A DNA stretch of 64,000 nt from Kineococcus aurantiacus (GTDB lineage Bacteria > Actinomycetota > Actinomycetes > Actinomycetales > Kineococcaceae), in the NCBI RefSeq assembly GCF_013409345.1, contig NZ_JACCBB010000001.1, positions 4,402,001 to 4,466,000 of the forward strand. Reading direction: 5' to 3'. The number at the start of each line of letters is the position of its first letter. Position 1 is the stretch's first letter. Below the pieces are notes generated by a model. It worked only from the letters and a program-made list of their open reading frames with translations. It was not told where the DNA came from and did no database searches. The position numbers were made by a program, and so were the translations under genes. Below, one piece after another: positions 56,746 through 64,000 of the stretch.

Positions 56746-57376
56746 GACTGCCCCCTCTCGTGGTGGACGACCGGGCGGGTGGTGCCGTCAGGATCGTCCC
56801 GCACACGTGCGTGCGGAAGGGGCGTGCAGCGTCGTCCCGCCCCTATCCTGGCGAGAGCCGCCTCGGCGAGCAGGTGCTGATCGCCGGCGGCACGGGCTCG
56901 GCGTCCGATGCGCCCGTGGCCCACGGCCCCGCAGGCGTGCGCCGCTGACACGGGTGCGGGTCAGCGGCAGTCGTGACGGCCGTAGCTGGAGCCCTCGCAG
57001 CAGCGGCGTGGCGGCTCTGGCGGCTGCACCTGGACGCCTTGGACGCGCGCGCCGCGGAGAACGTGAGCGTGTCGGTGGTCACCGTCATCACCCACCGCCC
57101 CCGGGGACCGAGGTGCGCGACGGGCGCGGCAGGTGCCCGTCGCGCGTGAGGACCGGGAGCGGTAGCGGGAGGACCACGGTGCCGTTCTGGACGCAGGGCC
57201 CTGTGCTACCACCTGGCTGCACCTGCGCACAGCGGCGCGGAGTCGTGCGCTGCACCGCGGCCTGGAGGCGGCGCAGCCCTCCACCGGTGCTGGTGCCGGG
57301 GCCCACCACCTCTGACGGTGCGGCCACGTCGACCCAGCTTCCTGCTGGGTCTCGACCCCAGAGTGTCTATCTGAGT
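56746..57376. other. gene-free stretch at the right end of the island
   Basis: No supported gene. Short frames on both strands lack motifs or ribosome sites. The DNA probably contains the promoter of the minus-strand phosphatase-like gene and decayed island sequence up to attR. Confidence 0.5.
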
Positions 57377-57455
57377 CCCCTCGGACACTCGTTGAGACAG
57401 CGACGAGACAGGCTCTGATCGGCACCCGTGCCGGTCGGGGCCTTTTTCGTTCCCG
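57377..57455 (+). repeat. attR: 79-bp direct repeat, right copy
   Basis: Identical to 17217-17295. It contains the last 11 bases of tRNA-Leu (CCCCTCGGACA) and a complete second copy of the tRNA terminator (57411-57447, with the T-run), but no tRNA body. The terminator copy shields the FUSC gene from transcription out of the island. Confidence 0.93.
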
Positions 57456-57675
57456 CCCCCGGGCCGTTCGGCGTCCGTAGGACTACTGCGGGTGTACCCG
57501 AGGTTCGGACGACGTCGACGCGCTCGTCCCGCCGGGTCGGCGGGTCGCCCTCAGCGGTCTGCCCGTCGTCGGCGGCTGCGGGGACGGGACCCGCCAGGAC
57601 GAGCCACCCCCGCCGTCCCGTGGCGCCGGTGCGCCCGCGGCACCACAGTGGTCGCCGACCCGGGAGGAGGAGCCG

Positions 57676-58956
57676 GTGACCGCATCCCGCAGGCTGCCGC
57701 GCCGCACCCGCCTGCCCGGCGCGTGGCTCTCGCTGGCGGCGCGGGTGCGCCCGACGCTGGCCACGACGACCCGGCTCACCACGGCCGCCGTTCTGGCCTA
57801 CCTGCTGACGCTGCAGGTCACCGACGGTCCCGTCGACCTCACCGGGGCGCTGACGGCGCTGCTGGTCATCCAGGCCTCGGCCCGCGCCAGCCTGCGCATG
57901 GGCCTGGTCCGGGTGGGTGCGGTCGTCACCGGCGTCCTGGTCGCGGTGGCCCTGTCCGCCTGGAGCGGGCTGACCTGGTGGAGCCTGGGGCTGGCGATCG
58001 CCGTCTCCCTGCTGCTGGCGGCTGCGCTGCGGTTGGGGGCGCAGGCGCTGGAGACCCCCATCAGCGCGATGCTGGTGCTCGCCGTCGGCGGGCAGGAGGT
58101 CGCCGCCGAGACCCGCATCGTCACCACCCTCGTCGGCGCCGGCGTGGGGATGGCCTTCAACCTGCTGCTGCCGCCGCCGGTGCCGACGCGGGAGGCGGTC
58201 GCGGCCGTCGCCTCGGTCGCCGAGGAGCAGGCCGACTGCCTGCTGGCCGCCAGCGTCTCCATGGCCGCGCACCCCATCAGCCGCGTCGAGGTCGCCGACT
58301 GGCTGGCCCGGGCGCGCCGGGCCGACGACGCCGCCGCCGAGGCCGCCGAGCTGCTGGGCACCGTGCGGGACGTGCGGCGCCTGAACCCCCGGGCTCTGCG
58401 CGCTCCCGACCTCGAACCCAGCCTGAGCACCGGGCTGGAGGCGCTGGAGCGCAGCGCGTGGGCCGTGCGCAGCCTGTTCGCCGTGGTGCTGGACGAGGCG
58501 CCGCAGGACCGGGGCGGGCGCGAGGGCGGCCACGCGGACCCGCACGACGACGGGTACGGCGAGGAGGCCCGGCAGGCCTTCGCGGTCGCCCTGGCCGAGG
58601 TGGCGCTGTGCCTGCAGACCTTCGGCGCGCTGGTGCAGGCCGAGGCCGCCGGGACCGAGGAGGAGGTGCGCCGCACGCTCGCCGGCAGCCTCGAGGCGGC
58701 CGGTGAGGCGCGCGCGATCCTGGCCGAGCTGCTTTTCGTCGACCCGCGGGCGGAGACCTCGTTGTGGTTGCTGCGCGGGACGATCCTCACCGCGCTGCAC
58801 CGGGTGCTGGCTCCCCTGGACCTGGAGGAGCGGGCCCGCGCGCGCGAGGCGCACCCCTCCACCGGGGCCCGGCTCGCCTTCGAGCCGCTGGTCCGGGCCG
58901 TCCTGCCGCCGGGGCGCCGTCGCCGCTGGCCGCGGCTGCGCCGGCGTGCCCGGTGA
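57676..58956 (+). CDS. FUSC-family inner-membrane protein
   Basis: A 426-residue protein. Residues about 25-170 contain the membrane helices of a FUSC / aromatic-acid exporter-type domain (TTRLTTAAVLAYLLTLQVTD, GALTALLVIQASARASLRMG, VRVGAVVTGVLVAVALSAWS, ALETPISAMLVLAVGGQEVA). The C-terminal 250 residues are helical and cytoplasmic (RVEVADWLARARRADDAAAE...). Such proteins are linked to export or envelope functions, but the substrate is unknown. GTG start with a GGAGGAGCCG box just upstream. It is the first chromosomal gene after attR. Confidence 0.8.
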   Translation: MTASRRLPRRTRLPGAWLSLAARVRPTLATTTRLTTAAVLAYLLTLQVTDGPVDLTGALTALLVIQASARASLRMGLVRVGAVVTGVLVAVALSAWSGLTWWSLGLAIAVSLLLAAALRLGAQALETPISAMLVLAVGGQEVAAETRIVTTLVGAGVGMAFNLLLPPPVPTREAVAAVASVAEEQADCLLAASVSMAAHPISRVEVADWLARARRADDAAAEAAELLGTVRDVRRLNPRALRAPDLEPSLSTGLEALERSAWAVRSLFAVVLDEAPQDRGGREGGHADPHDDGYGEEARQAFAVALAEVALCLQTFGALVQAEAAGTEEEVRRTLAGSLEAAGEARAILAELLFVDPRAETSLWLLRGTILTALHRVLAPLDLEERARAREAHPSTGARLAFEPLVRAVLPPGRRRRWPRLRRRAR

Positions 58957-59140
58957 GGTCGGGGACGCCGGCACCGCGTCGGCGGTGAGGTGGTCAGGTC
59001 GCGGACGGTGACACCCCGCCCGCGCCCCGGACGCGGACGGCCCAGCCCCCGGCAGCCTCAAGTACGCCCCGTGAGGGGTCGAAGGGAGTGAGTCAGCGCA
59101 CGGCGGCCGGAGAGCTGGACCCAGGAGGACCACCGACGTG

Positions 59141-59599
59141 ATGAACGTTTCCTCGCCGGGGACCACCGGCGAGCTGGGCCTGGCCTCCTCGCCCCGCGAC
59201 CCCCACGGGCTGGCCGTCGCGCAGACGGCGAGCGTCTCGGGTGCGGCGCTGGCCCGCGAGGCCCGGGCGCGTCAGTCGCGCATCCTGGCGTCCCTGACCG
59301 TCAGCGACCGCTCCTTCCTCGGCGTCGTGCTGGGCCCGGGGCTCGAGCTGGCCGACAGCGCCTCGCTGGAGGAGGTCGCGGCCTCGGCGCTCGCCGCGCA
59401 GGTCGCGGCCGACCGGGACAACGGCCTGCTGCCCCAGGGGTGCCCGATCGACATCGCCTACGTGCGGCTGCTGGCCGGTTTCAGCGTGCAGGACGACTCG
59501 GGGACGTTGCAGCCGCTGCTCAGCCCGCGGCAGTACGACCGGGCCCGCCGCTACTTCGACGAGCACGGCGGCCGGGCCACCATCGACTTCCGCACCTGA
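59141..59599 (+). CDS. hypothetical protein, 152 residues
   Basis: A soluble protein with an AGGAGG site upstream of GTG 59138 and ATG 59141; I list the ATG. The first 50 residues are flexible. The rest is helical with a conserved-looking core (ILASLTVSDRSFLGVVLGPG, GLLPQGCPIDIAYVRLLAGF, LLSPRQYDRARRYFDEHGGR). I do not recognise the family. It stands alone, 180 bases after the FUSC gene. Confidence 0.65.
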   Translation: MNVSSPGTTGELGLASSPRDPHGLAVAQTASVSGAALAREARARQSRILASLTVSDRSFLGVVLGPGLELADSASLEEVAASALAAQVAADRDNGLLPQGCPIDIAYVRLLAGFSVQDDSGTLQPLLSPRQYDRARRYFDEHGGRATIDFRT

Positions 59600-59934
59600 C
59601 CGTCCGGCAGCCGGGACGCCCCACGACCCGGCCGGTGAACGGTCGGGCCGAGCCGGGCGGTGAGCCGTTCGCGCGAGGCGTCCCGCCGGAGCAGCACGTC
59701 GCCCGCGCGGCGGCGCCTGGATCCCGCGGTCGAGCGGCTCGTGCGTCAGGGCGCCGCGTACGGCGACTGCGTGAGGGTTCCCTGGTCGCACACCGGGCCG
59801 GAGGTCCACGGGACGGCGAGGTCGCTGATCTGGTCGGGGCGGGACGTCGTGGCTCGGGCCGGGTGGTCGAACCGGTGGGCCGCGAGGCGGCGGGTGGCCC
59901 CTGGACGGTGTCCAGGGGGTGGTCAGGGGGGTGG
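59600..59934. other. gene-free stretch between convergent genes
   Basis: No gene is supported. Short direct GGGTGGTCAG repeats lie near 59918-59940, close to the end of the minus-strand glycosyltransferase. No clear terminator stem found. Confidence 0.45.
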
Positions 59935-61281
59935 TCAGGGTTCCTCGTGGGAGGCGGACGGCGCGGGGACCCGTCGACCGGCCTGCACCGGCGATCGCGC
60001 GGCCGACCCGGAGGACCGCCGGGGGCTCGGCACCAGCTCGATCTCCGTCGCCGCGGCCTGCGTGCCGTCCTCCTCCCGCAGGGCGGCGCCGACCGTCCGG
60101 GCGCGCTCGGCGGTCTGCCCGGTCAGCACCCGGCGGAGGGCCTCGATCAGCTTCGCGGCGGTCAGCTCCCGGAACGGGAACCAGGTGCCGATGCCGAGGT
60201 CCTGCACGCGCCGTCCCCAGAACGGCTGGTCGAAGGCGACGGCGCAGACGACCGTCGGCAGCCCGGCGCCCACGGAGGCCGCCGTCGTGCCCGCGCCGCC
60301 GTGGTGGACCGCCGCCGCGCACCGTGGCAGCAGGAGCGTGTGGTCCACCGGCCCGACGACCCGGACGCGGTCGGTCGCGTCGGCCGCGGCGAGGTCGGTC
60401 CACCCGGCCCCCACCAGACCCCGGACCCCCAGTTCCCGGCACACGCCCTGCACCAGGGTGAACAGGGCGGCGGGGTCGGCGACCGGCATGCTGCCGAACC
60501 CGAAGAACACCGGCGGGTCGCCCGCCCCGAGCCACGCCTCCAGGTCCGCGTCCCACGTCGCCTCGCCCCACCGCTCCCGCTGCTCCGGCGTCGGCACGAC
60601 GGGCCCGGTGAGGGGGAAGCGCGGCGACCACGAGACCAGTTCCGGCACCAGCGCCGCCCCGTAGGCCTGCAGTTCCAGCGCGCCGACCGCCGCCAGGCGC
60701 CGGGCGAGCGGGACCGAGGTGGGGGGCAGGCCCAGGGAGCGGCGGAACGCGTTGGTGCACGAGGCGGTGGCCTTCCACTCCCAGCGGGCGTACAGGGCGT
60801 GGGTCGCGCGGTTGAGCGGCCGGGGAACGCGGCGCCGGGTCAGCATGAACGACGGGAAGCGGGAGTTGGACCGTCGCGGGGCGTGGTGCAGCGCGACGAC
60901 GGCGGCGCCGCCGGCCTCGGCCAGGCACGACGCCTCGTCCAGCAGCAGGGTGTTCGACACGATGACGTCCGCGTCCGCGCAGGCCCGGACCATCGCCGGG
61001 TGCATGACCCGCGCGTGGGTGGTCTTCATCGCCACGAAACCCGCCAGGTACTCGTGCACGTCGGAGTTCCGGAGGAACTCCTGGCCCTGGTCCGAGCGCA
61101 GGAAGGCGCGCATGTCGAAGCCGAACGGGACCACCGGCAACCCGACGGCCTCCCCGAAGTGCGCGAGGTCGTCCGTGGTGGCCAGCACCACGTCGTGCCC
61201 GCGGTGGACCAGTTCGGCCCCGAGCACGGCAGCCGGCTGGACGTCGCCACGGGAACCCATGGCCAGGATGGTGATGCGCAC
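59935..61281 (-). CDS. MGT/UGT-type (GT1) glycosyltransferase
   Basis: A 448-residue GT-B enzyme of the sterol/antibiotic glucosyltransferase group. The start VRITILAMGSRGDVQPAAVL is the family's N-terminal motif and fixes the GTG at 61281; the open frame reaches 61386. The donor-binding end contains PPVFFGFGSMPVADPAALFT, VRVVGPVDHTLLLPRCAAAV and HHGGAGTTAASVGAGLPTVV. It transfers a sugar from a nucleotide donor to a small lipid or natural product. The acceptor cannot be told from context, since no biosynthetic cluster is beside it. The C-terminal 40 residues are a Ser/Arg-rich extension. Confidence 0.88.
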   Translation of the reverse strand: MRITILAMGSRGDVQPAAVLGAELVHRGHDVVLATTDDLAHFGEAVGLPVVPFGFDMRAFLRSDQGQEFLRNSDVHEYLAGFVAMKTTHARVMHPAMVRACADADVIVSNTLLLDEASCLAEAGGAAVVALHHAPRRSNSRFPSFMLTRRRVPRPLNRATHALYARWEWKATASCTNAFRRSLGLPPTSVPLARRLAAVGALELQAYGAALVPELVSWSPRFPLTGPVVPTPEQRERWGEATWDADLEAWLGAGDPPVFFGFGSMPVADPAALFTLVQGVCRELGVRGLVGAGWTDLAAADATDRVRVVGPVDHTLLLPRCAAAVHHGGAGTTAASVGAGLPTVVCAVAFDQPFWGRRVQDLGIGTWFPFRELTAAKLIEALRRVLTGQTAERARTVGAALREEDGTQAAATEIELVPSPRRSSGSAARSPVQAGRRVPAPSASHEEP

Positions 61282-61737
61282 GATCGGTGCACCTCGATTC
61301 CGGTCGACGGAGGGGAACGACCCGGCGGGGTTCCCCACCCCGCCCCCGCGCGGCGACGGGAGGTGGAGCGGGCCGGTGCTCGGCACGTCGGCACCTCCTG
61401 GACGCCGGCGGACCGAGGACGAGCACCACGTCGGTGCGGGAGCCGGGGGCAGACGTCACCGGGTGCCCCCGGTGACGTCTCCCGCCCCCGTCCTCCACAC
61501 GTGCGGCGACGCCCCGCGGTTCACCGGTGCTCCCCGTCCACCCGGCGGGTGCGCCGACCCCGGCAGTTTCCCCCAGGTCGCGCGGTGCGGGTGTGTCGAG
61601 TTCGACACACCGGGTTCCCGAACGGTGTCAGCGCCGTCACCACGGTGCCACACCGGATCCCTGACGTCGTGGTCGTGGCCGCAACGGCGGCCACGACCTG
61701 AGGTCCTGAGGGACCGATCCGCACGAGGAGAACCACC
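61282..61737 (+). promoter_or_regulatory. divergent intergenic region with hairpin before the secreted protein gene
   Basis: This 456-base region separates divergently transcribed genes and must carry both promoters. A perfect 12-bp hairpin (61671-61682 with 61687-61698, loop AACG) lies 40 bases before the ATG of the secreted protein and would be part of its leader if transcription starts upstream. A smaller GGTCC/GGACC stem follows at 61702-61714. No known riboswitch was recognised. Confidence 0.45.
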
Positions 61738-62523
61738 ATGCGTGGAAAGATCACCGCCGCCGCCGCCGCCATCGTCGCCGTCGCCGGGATCACCGGTGCC
61801 GGCGCTGCGTCGGCCTCGACGTCCACCTCCGCGCCCGCCGTCCCGACGGCGACGACGATCCACTTCGCCCGCGGGGCGACCTCGGCCCACGTGGCCGGCC
61901 GCGTCGTCGCCGGCGGGGACCGGCGGTACACGTTCGCCGCCCGCGCCGGGCAGACCGCCACGTTCCACCTGGCGCGCAGCACCTCGGCGATGACCTGGAC
62001 GCTGGTCGGGCCGACCGGGCCGTCGGTGCACGACGCGCACAGCCCGCGCCAGAGCGACTTCACCTACCGCCTGCCCACCACCGGCACGTACTACGTCGAC
62101 ATCGTCTCCACCCGCGCCGCCAGCTACGACCTGTCGGTCTCCATCCCGGCCACCACCGGTGCGCCCACGGGGACGACCACGATCCAGCAGACCGGGGACG
62201 CCACCTCCACGGCCGGGCAGGAGATCCGCTTCGCCCCCGGCAGCACGGCGGTGCGGGTCGCCGGCGGTGTGGGCACCACCGAGACGGCGCACTTCCGCTT
62301 CGACGCCGTCGCCGGTCAGCGCGCCACGGTCGGGCTGGAGGACATCACACCCGAGGGGACCTGGACGCTGGTGGCCCCGGACGGTTCTCCGCTGCACACG
62401 GCCATGACCGAGCAGCAGGGTCGGGCGACGGTCACGCTGCCGCAGACGGGGACCTACCGCCTGGACGTGCACTCGCCCTCGGGCAGCACCTTCACGCTGT
62501 CGCTGTCCATCCCGCGCCACTGA
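61738..62523 (+). CDS. secreted protein with two PPC-like beta-domains
   Basis: A 261-residue exported protein. The signal peptide MRGKITAAAAAIVAVAGITG, with likely cleavage after about residue 26 (AASA), is followed by a Thr/Ser-rich stretch. Two repeats of a beta-sandwich follow: one at about 40-140 (YTFAARAGQTATFHLARS, TGTYYVDIVSTRAASYDLSV) and one at about 165-260 (FRFDAVAGQRATVGLEDITP, TGTYRLDVHSPSGSTFTLSL). The pattern matches bacterial pre-peptidase C-terminal-like domains. There is no catalytic domain, so it is likely a surface or secreted binding protein. ATG with GAGGAG 7 bases upstream. Confidence 0.75.
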   Translation: MRGKITAAAAAIVAVAGITGAGAASASTSTSAPAVPTATTIHFARGATSAHVAGRVVAGGDRRYTFAARAGQTATFHLARSTSAMTWTLVGPTGPSVHDAHSPRQSDFTYRLPTTGTYYVDIVSTRAASYDLSVSIPATTGAPTGTTTIQQTGDATSTAGQEIRFAPGSTAVRVAGGVGTTETAHFRFDAVAGQRATVGLEDITPEGTWTLVAPDGSPLHTAMTEQQGRATVTLPQTGTYRLDVHSPSGSTFTLSLSIPRH

Positions 62524-63164
62524 CCGCACGGACCCGGCGCGCACGGGTCGCGAACGGGGGGAACGGGAGACCGTGCCGGGGCGGCCGGCGGCGGCGTCGG
62601 AACCCCCACCGCCGGTCGTCCCGGGCCCGTCGCGCCACCGTGCTGGACCTCCCCGCGGTCCAGCACGCTGGGCAGGCTCCACCACAGGGCGCAGCGCCCG
62701 TCCTCGGCGATTCCCGCGACGTCGACGAGCCGGTCCCCGCGCGGGGTGAACCGCAGCACCCACCCGTCCAGGGAGGGCCACGAACCCGGCGCCGCCACCT
62801 GCGGCCGGTGGTCGGGGTGCGGTGTCCCAGGACATCGGTGACGGTTCCGCGTCGGGACATCGGTGACCGTCGCAGAGCTGGGAAGGTGTCGGCCGTCCAC
62901 GACGCACGCAGCGCCATGACCGCGACGTCGCCCGCAGGGCGCCTACTCGTTCACTGGACCATGACCGAGTGTTCTGGCACGCGACCACCCGGCGTGCAGA
63001 CCGAACCGGGCCAGGACAGGCCCGGCAGGACTCCGGCCAGTTGAGCACGTTCACCAGCAGAACCAGCCGACCCGGCGGAGGCCAGCTGCACTGCTGCGGC
63101 AGACGGCTCGACACTGTGGCGACTGCACCCTCGTGGTGGCTGCACGAGCGCCTACCGGGCGAAG
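62524..63164. other. gene-poor region with a possible minus-strand remnant and a short repeat
   Basis: A minus-strand frame around 62640-62860 reads SWPSLDGWVLRFTPRGDRLV and AGIAEDGRCALWWSLPSVLD, protein-like text that may be a decayed gene; no ribosome site or clean ends. The motif GACATCGGTGAC occurs twice (62831 and 62856), 25 bases apart. Actinobacterial IS ends can carry ACATCGGTGAC, but no transposase is present. Confidence 0.4.
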
Positions 63165-63572
63165 ATGGAACCCGTGTCGACTTCCTCCCCCGCGGACCGG
63201 ACCAGGGCACTGACCACGCGTGAGCGCGAGGCGATCGTCGCCCTGCTGGAACGGGGCACCAGCAGCATCAGGACCCTTCCCATCACCACCGCCGACCGCG
63301 CCCGGTGGCTGAGCCAGGTGCCCCACACCCTGGCCGGCCGCTCGTGCGGGTGCGGCATCTGCCCCTCGATCGAGCTCACCGACGCCGAGGGCCACACCCC
63401 GGCCACCGTCGATGGTCGCGTCGTGCTGCAAGCCGAAGCTCCCGGGGCACTGCTGATGCTCTTCGTCGAGGAGGACCGACTCAGCTACCTGGAACTCGCA
63501 CCCCTGGCGGGCGACAGCATCAAGGTGTTCCCCGCCTCCACGGACATCAGCACGGACATCAGCACCTGGTGA
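63165..63572 (+). CDS. hypothetical protein with a CxCxxC motif
   Basis: A 135-residue protein. ALTTREREAIVALLERGTSS is an N-terminal helix region and RSCGCGICPSIEL (about residues 58-70) carries three closely spaced cysteines. A beta-rich end follows (VVLQAEAPGALLMLFVEEDR, LSYLELAPLAGD). The C-terminus ends in a short STDI repeat. Family not recognised, and no operon partner. ATG at 63165; a GTG at 63174 is a possible alternative start. Confidence 0.65.
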   Translation: MEPVSTSSPADRTRALTTREREAIVALLERGTSSIRTLPITTADRARWLSQVPHTLAGRSCGCGICPSIELTDAEGHTPATVDGRVVLQAEAPGALLMLFVEEDRLSYLELAPLAGDSIKVFPASTDISTDISTW

Positions 63573-63658
63573 CTCCCGCTTGCTCATCGTCACGAGAGCC
63601 CGTTGCCGACCCCAGGCGACTGCGCATGACGCAGGATGACCGTGACGTCCGGACGCAG

Positions 63659-64000
63659 TCAGGCGGGGTGCTCTCGGCCTGCCTCGGCGACAGCCTTGAC
63701 GTGACTCCCGCGTCGTTGCAGGAGCCGGCGCAGGTACGGCGCGAGCAGCAGGTGGGCGACGACGTCGCCGAGGGCGCCCGCGGGGGCGGTGATGCTCATG
63801 CGGTCGGTCATGCGGGTCCCTCCCGACGTGAGGTCGTCGAAGAGGTGCTCGTGGTGCAGGGCGCGGAAGGGGCCGCGGGTCTGCTCGTCGACGAAGCGGT
63901 GCGGGCGGTCGTAGGCGGTGACGCGGCTGGTCGTGCGCCAGGGCAGTCCGAGGTGGCGGGCGTGGAGGGTTACCTCGTCGTCGAGGTGGAGCCGGCGCAG
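63659..64000 (-). CDS. SRPBCC-family protein (5' end outside window)
   Basis: The minus strand reads open from the window edge to a TGA at 63659-63661. GLPWRTTSRVTAYDRPHRFV, DEQTRGPFRALHHEHLF and GTRMTDRMSITAPAGALGDV match the SRPBCC (START/Bet v1-like) group often annotated as polyketide-cyclase-like or cell-division-inhibitor-like proteins. About 113 codons are visible; the N-terminus is missing. The last residues (RRGSHVKAVAEAGREHPA) are a basic tail. Confidence 0.82.
   Translation of the reverse strand: MRRLHLDDEVTLHARHLGLPWRTTSRVTAYDRPHRFVDEQTRGPFRALHHEHLFDDLTSGGTRMTDRMSITAPAGALGDVVAHLLLAPYLRRLLQRRGSHVKAVAEAGREHPA

Larger units (their letters stand above)
17217..57455. mobile_element. 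40-kb genomic island integrated at tRNA-Leu(GAG)
   Basis: The element is bounded by 79-bp exact direct repeats. The left copy overlaps the 3' end of the intact tRNA-Leu, and the right copy keeps only the last 11 bases of the tRNA plus the terminator. This is the standard result of integrase-mediated insertion into a tRNA 3' end. The contents fit: an integrase relic just inside the left end, IS and gene relics at both edges, and an intact contractile injection system in the middle. With the island removed, the MoxR/tRNA-Leu region would join directly to the FUSC gene at 57.7 kb. No functional integrase or excisionase is left, so it is probably immobile now. Confidence 0.87.

Noticed and set aside
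57367-59166. 599-codon minus-strand frame across attR and the FUSC gene
   Set aside because: Antisense to FUSC, whose membrane helices and GTG/ribosome site support the plus strand.

Overview
The window is very GC-rich, densely packed DNA from a flagellated actinobacterium. The combination of flhA / flhF-like / PilZ / csrA, a fused oleBC gene, and a MoxR-DUF58-transglutaminase operon suggests a Kineococcus-like member of the Kineosporiales. The genus is an inference, not a demonstrated assignment.

Layout. 1-4.6 kb: the end of a flagellar operon (FlhA C-terminus, an FlhF-like protein without a recognisable GTP-binding loop, a PilZ protein, a small membrane protein), then csrA. 4.7-8.0 kb: a PAS-GGDEF diguanylate cyclase, a 31-codon peptide gene with its own terminator, and an App1-type phosphatase. 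8.0-17.0 kb (minus strand): an oleA-oleBC-oleD long-chain olefin operon downstream of a MoxR ATPase / DUF58 / transglutaminase operon. 17.14 kb: tRNA-Leu(GAG). 57.7-64 kb: ordinary chromosomal genes (FUSC membrane protein, an MGT-type glycosyltransferase, a secreted beta-domain protein, an SRPBCC protein cut by the window end).

Between these lies a 40-kb genomic island. A 79-bp exact direct repeat (17217-17295 and 57377-57455), made of the last bases of tRNA-Leu plus its terminator, brackets it. A decayed tyrosine-integrase relic sits just inside the left end. The island also carries two decayed IS5-type transposase relics, an RraA relic, a GDP-mannose 4,6-dehydratase and two membrane-protein genes.

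The core of the island, about 20.0-51.25 kb, is one plus-strand gene train encoding an extracellular (or intracellular) contractile injection system (eCIS, Afp/PVC-like). It contains sheath, tube, baseplate chaperone-like protein, cap (DUF4255), AAA+ ATPase, a 1945-residue DUF4157 protein, CIS-tube/LysM adaptors, spike hub, gpV spike, PAAR-like tip, gp25, two large baseplate wedge proteins, a tail-I-like protein and a DUF6519/beta-helix candidate fibre. Most junctions are 4-base start/stop overlaps. At the head of the train are a LuxR-type regulator and a stand-alone receiver, both lacking the phospho-acceptor aspartate, and a three-domain glycosyltransferase translationally coupled to the receiver. 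No capsid, terminase, portal or lysis gene is present, so this is not a prophage. The DUF4157 giant, with an unassigned C-terminal domain behind an Arg/Lys-rich segment, and the co-transcribed glycosyltransferase are the least explained parts.
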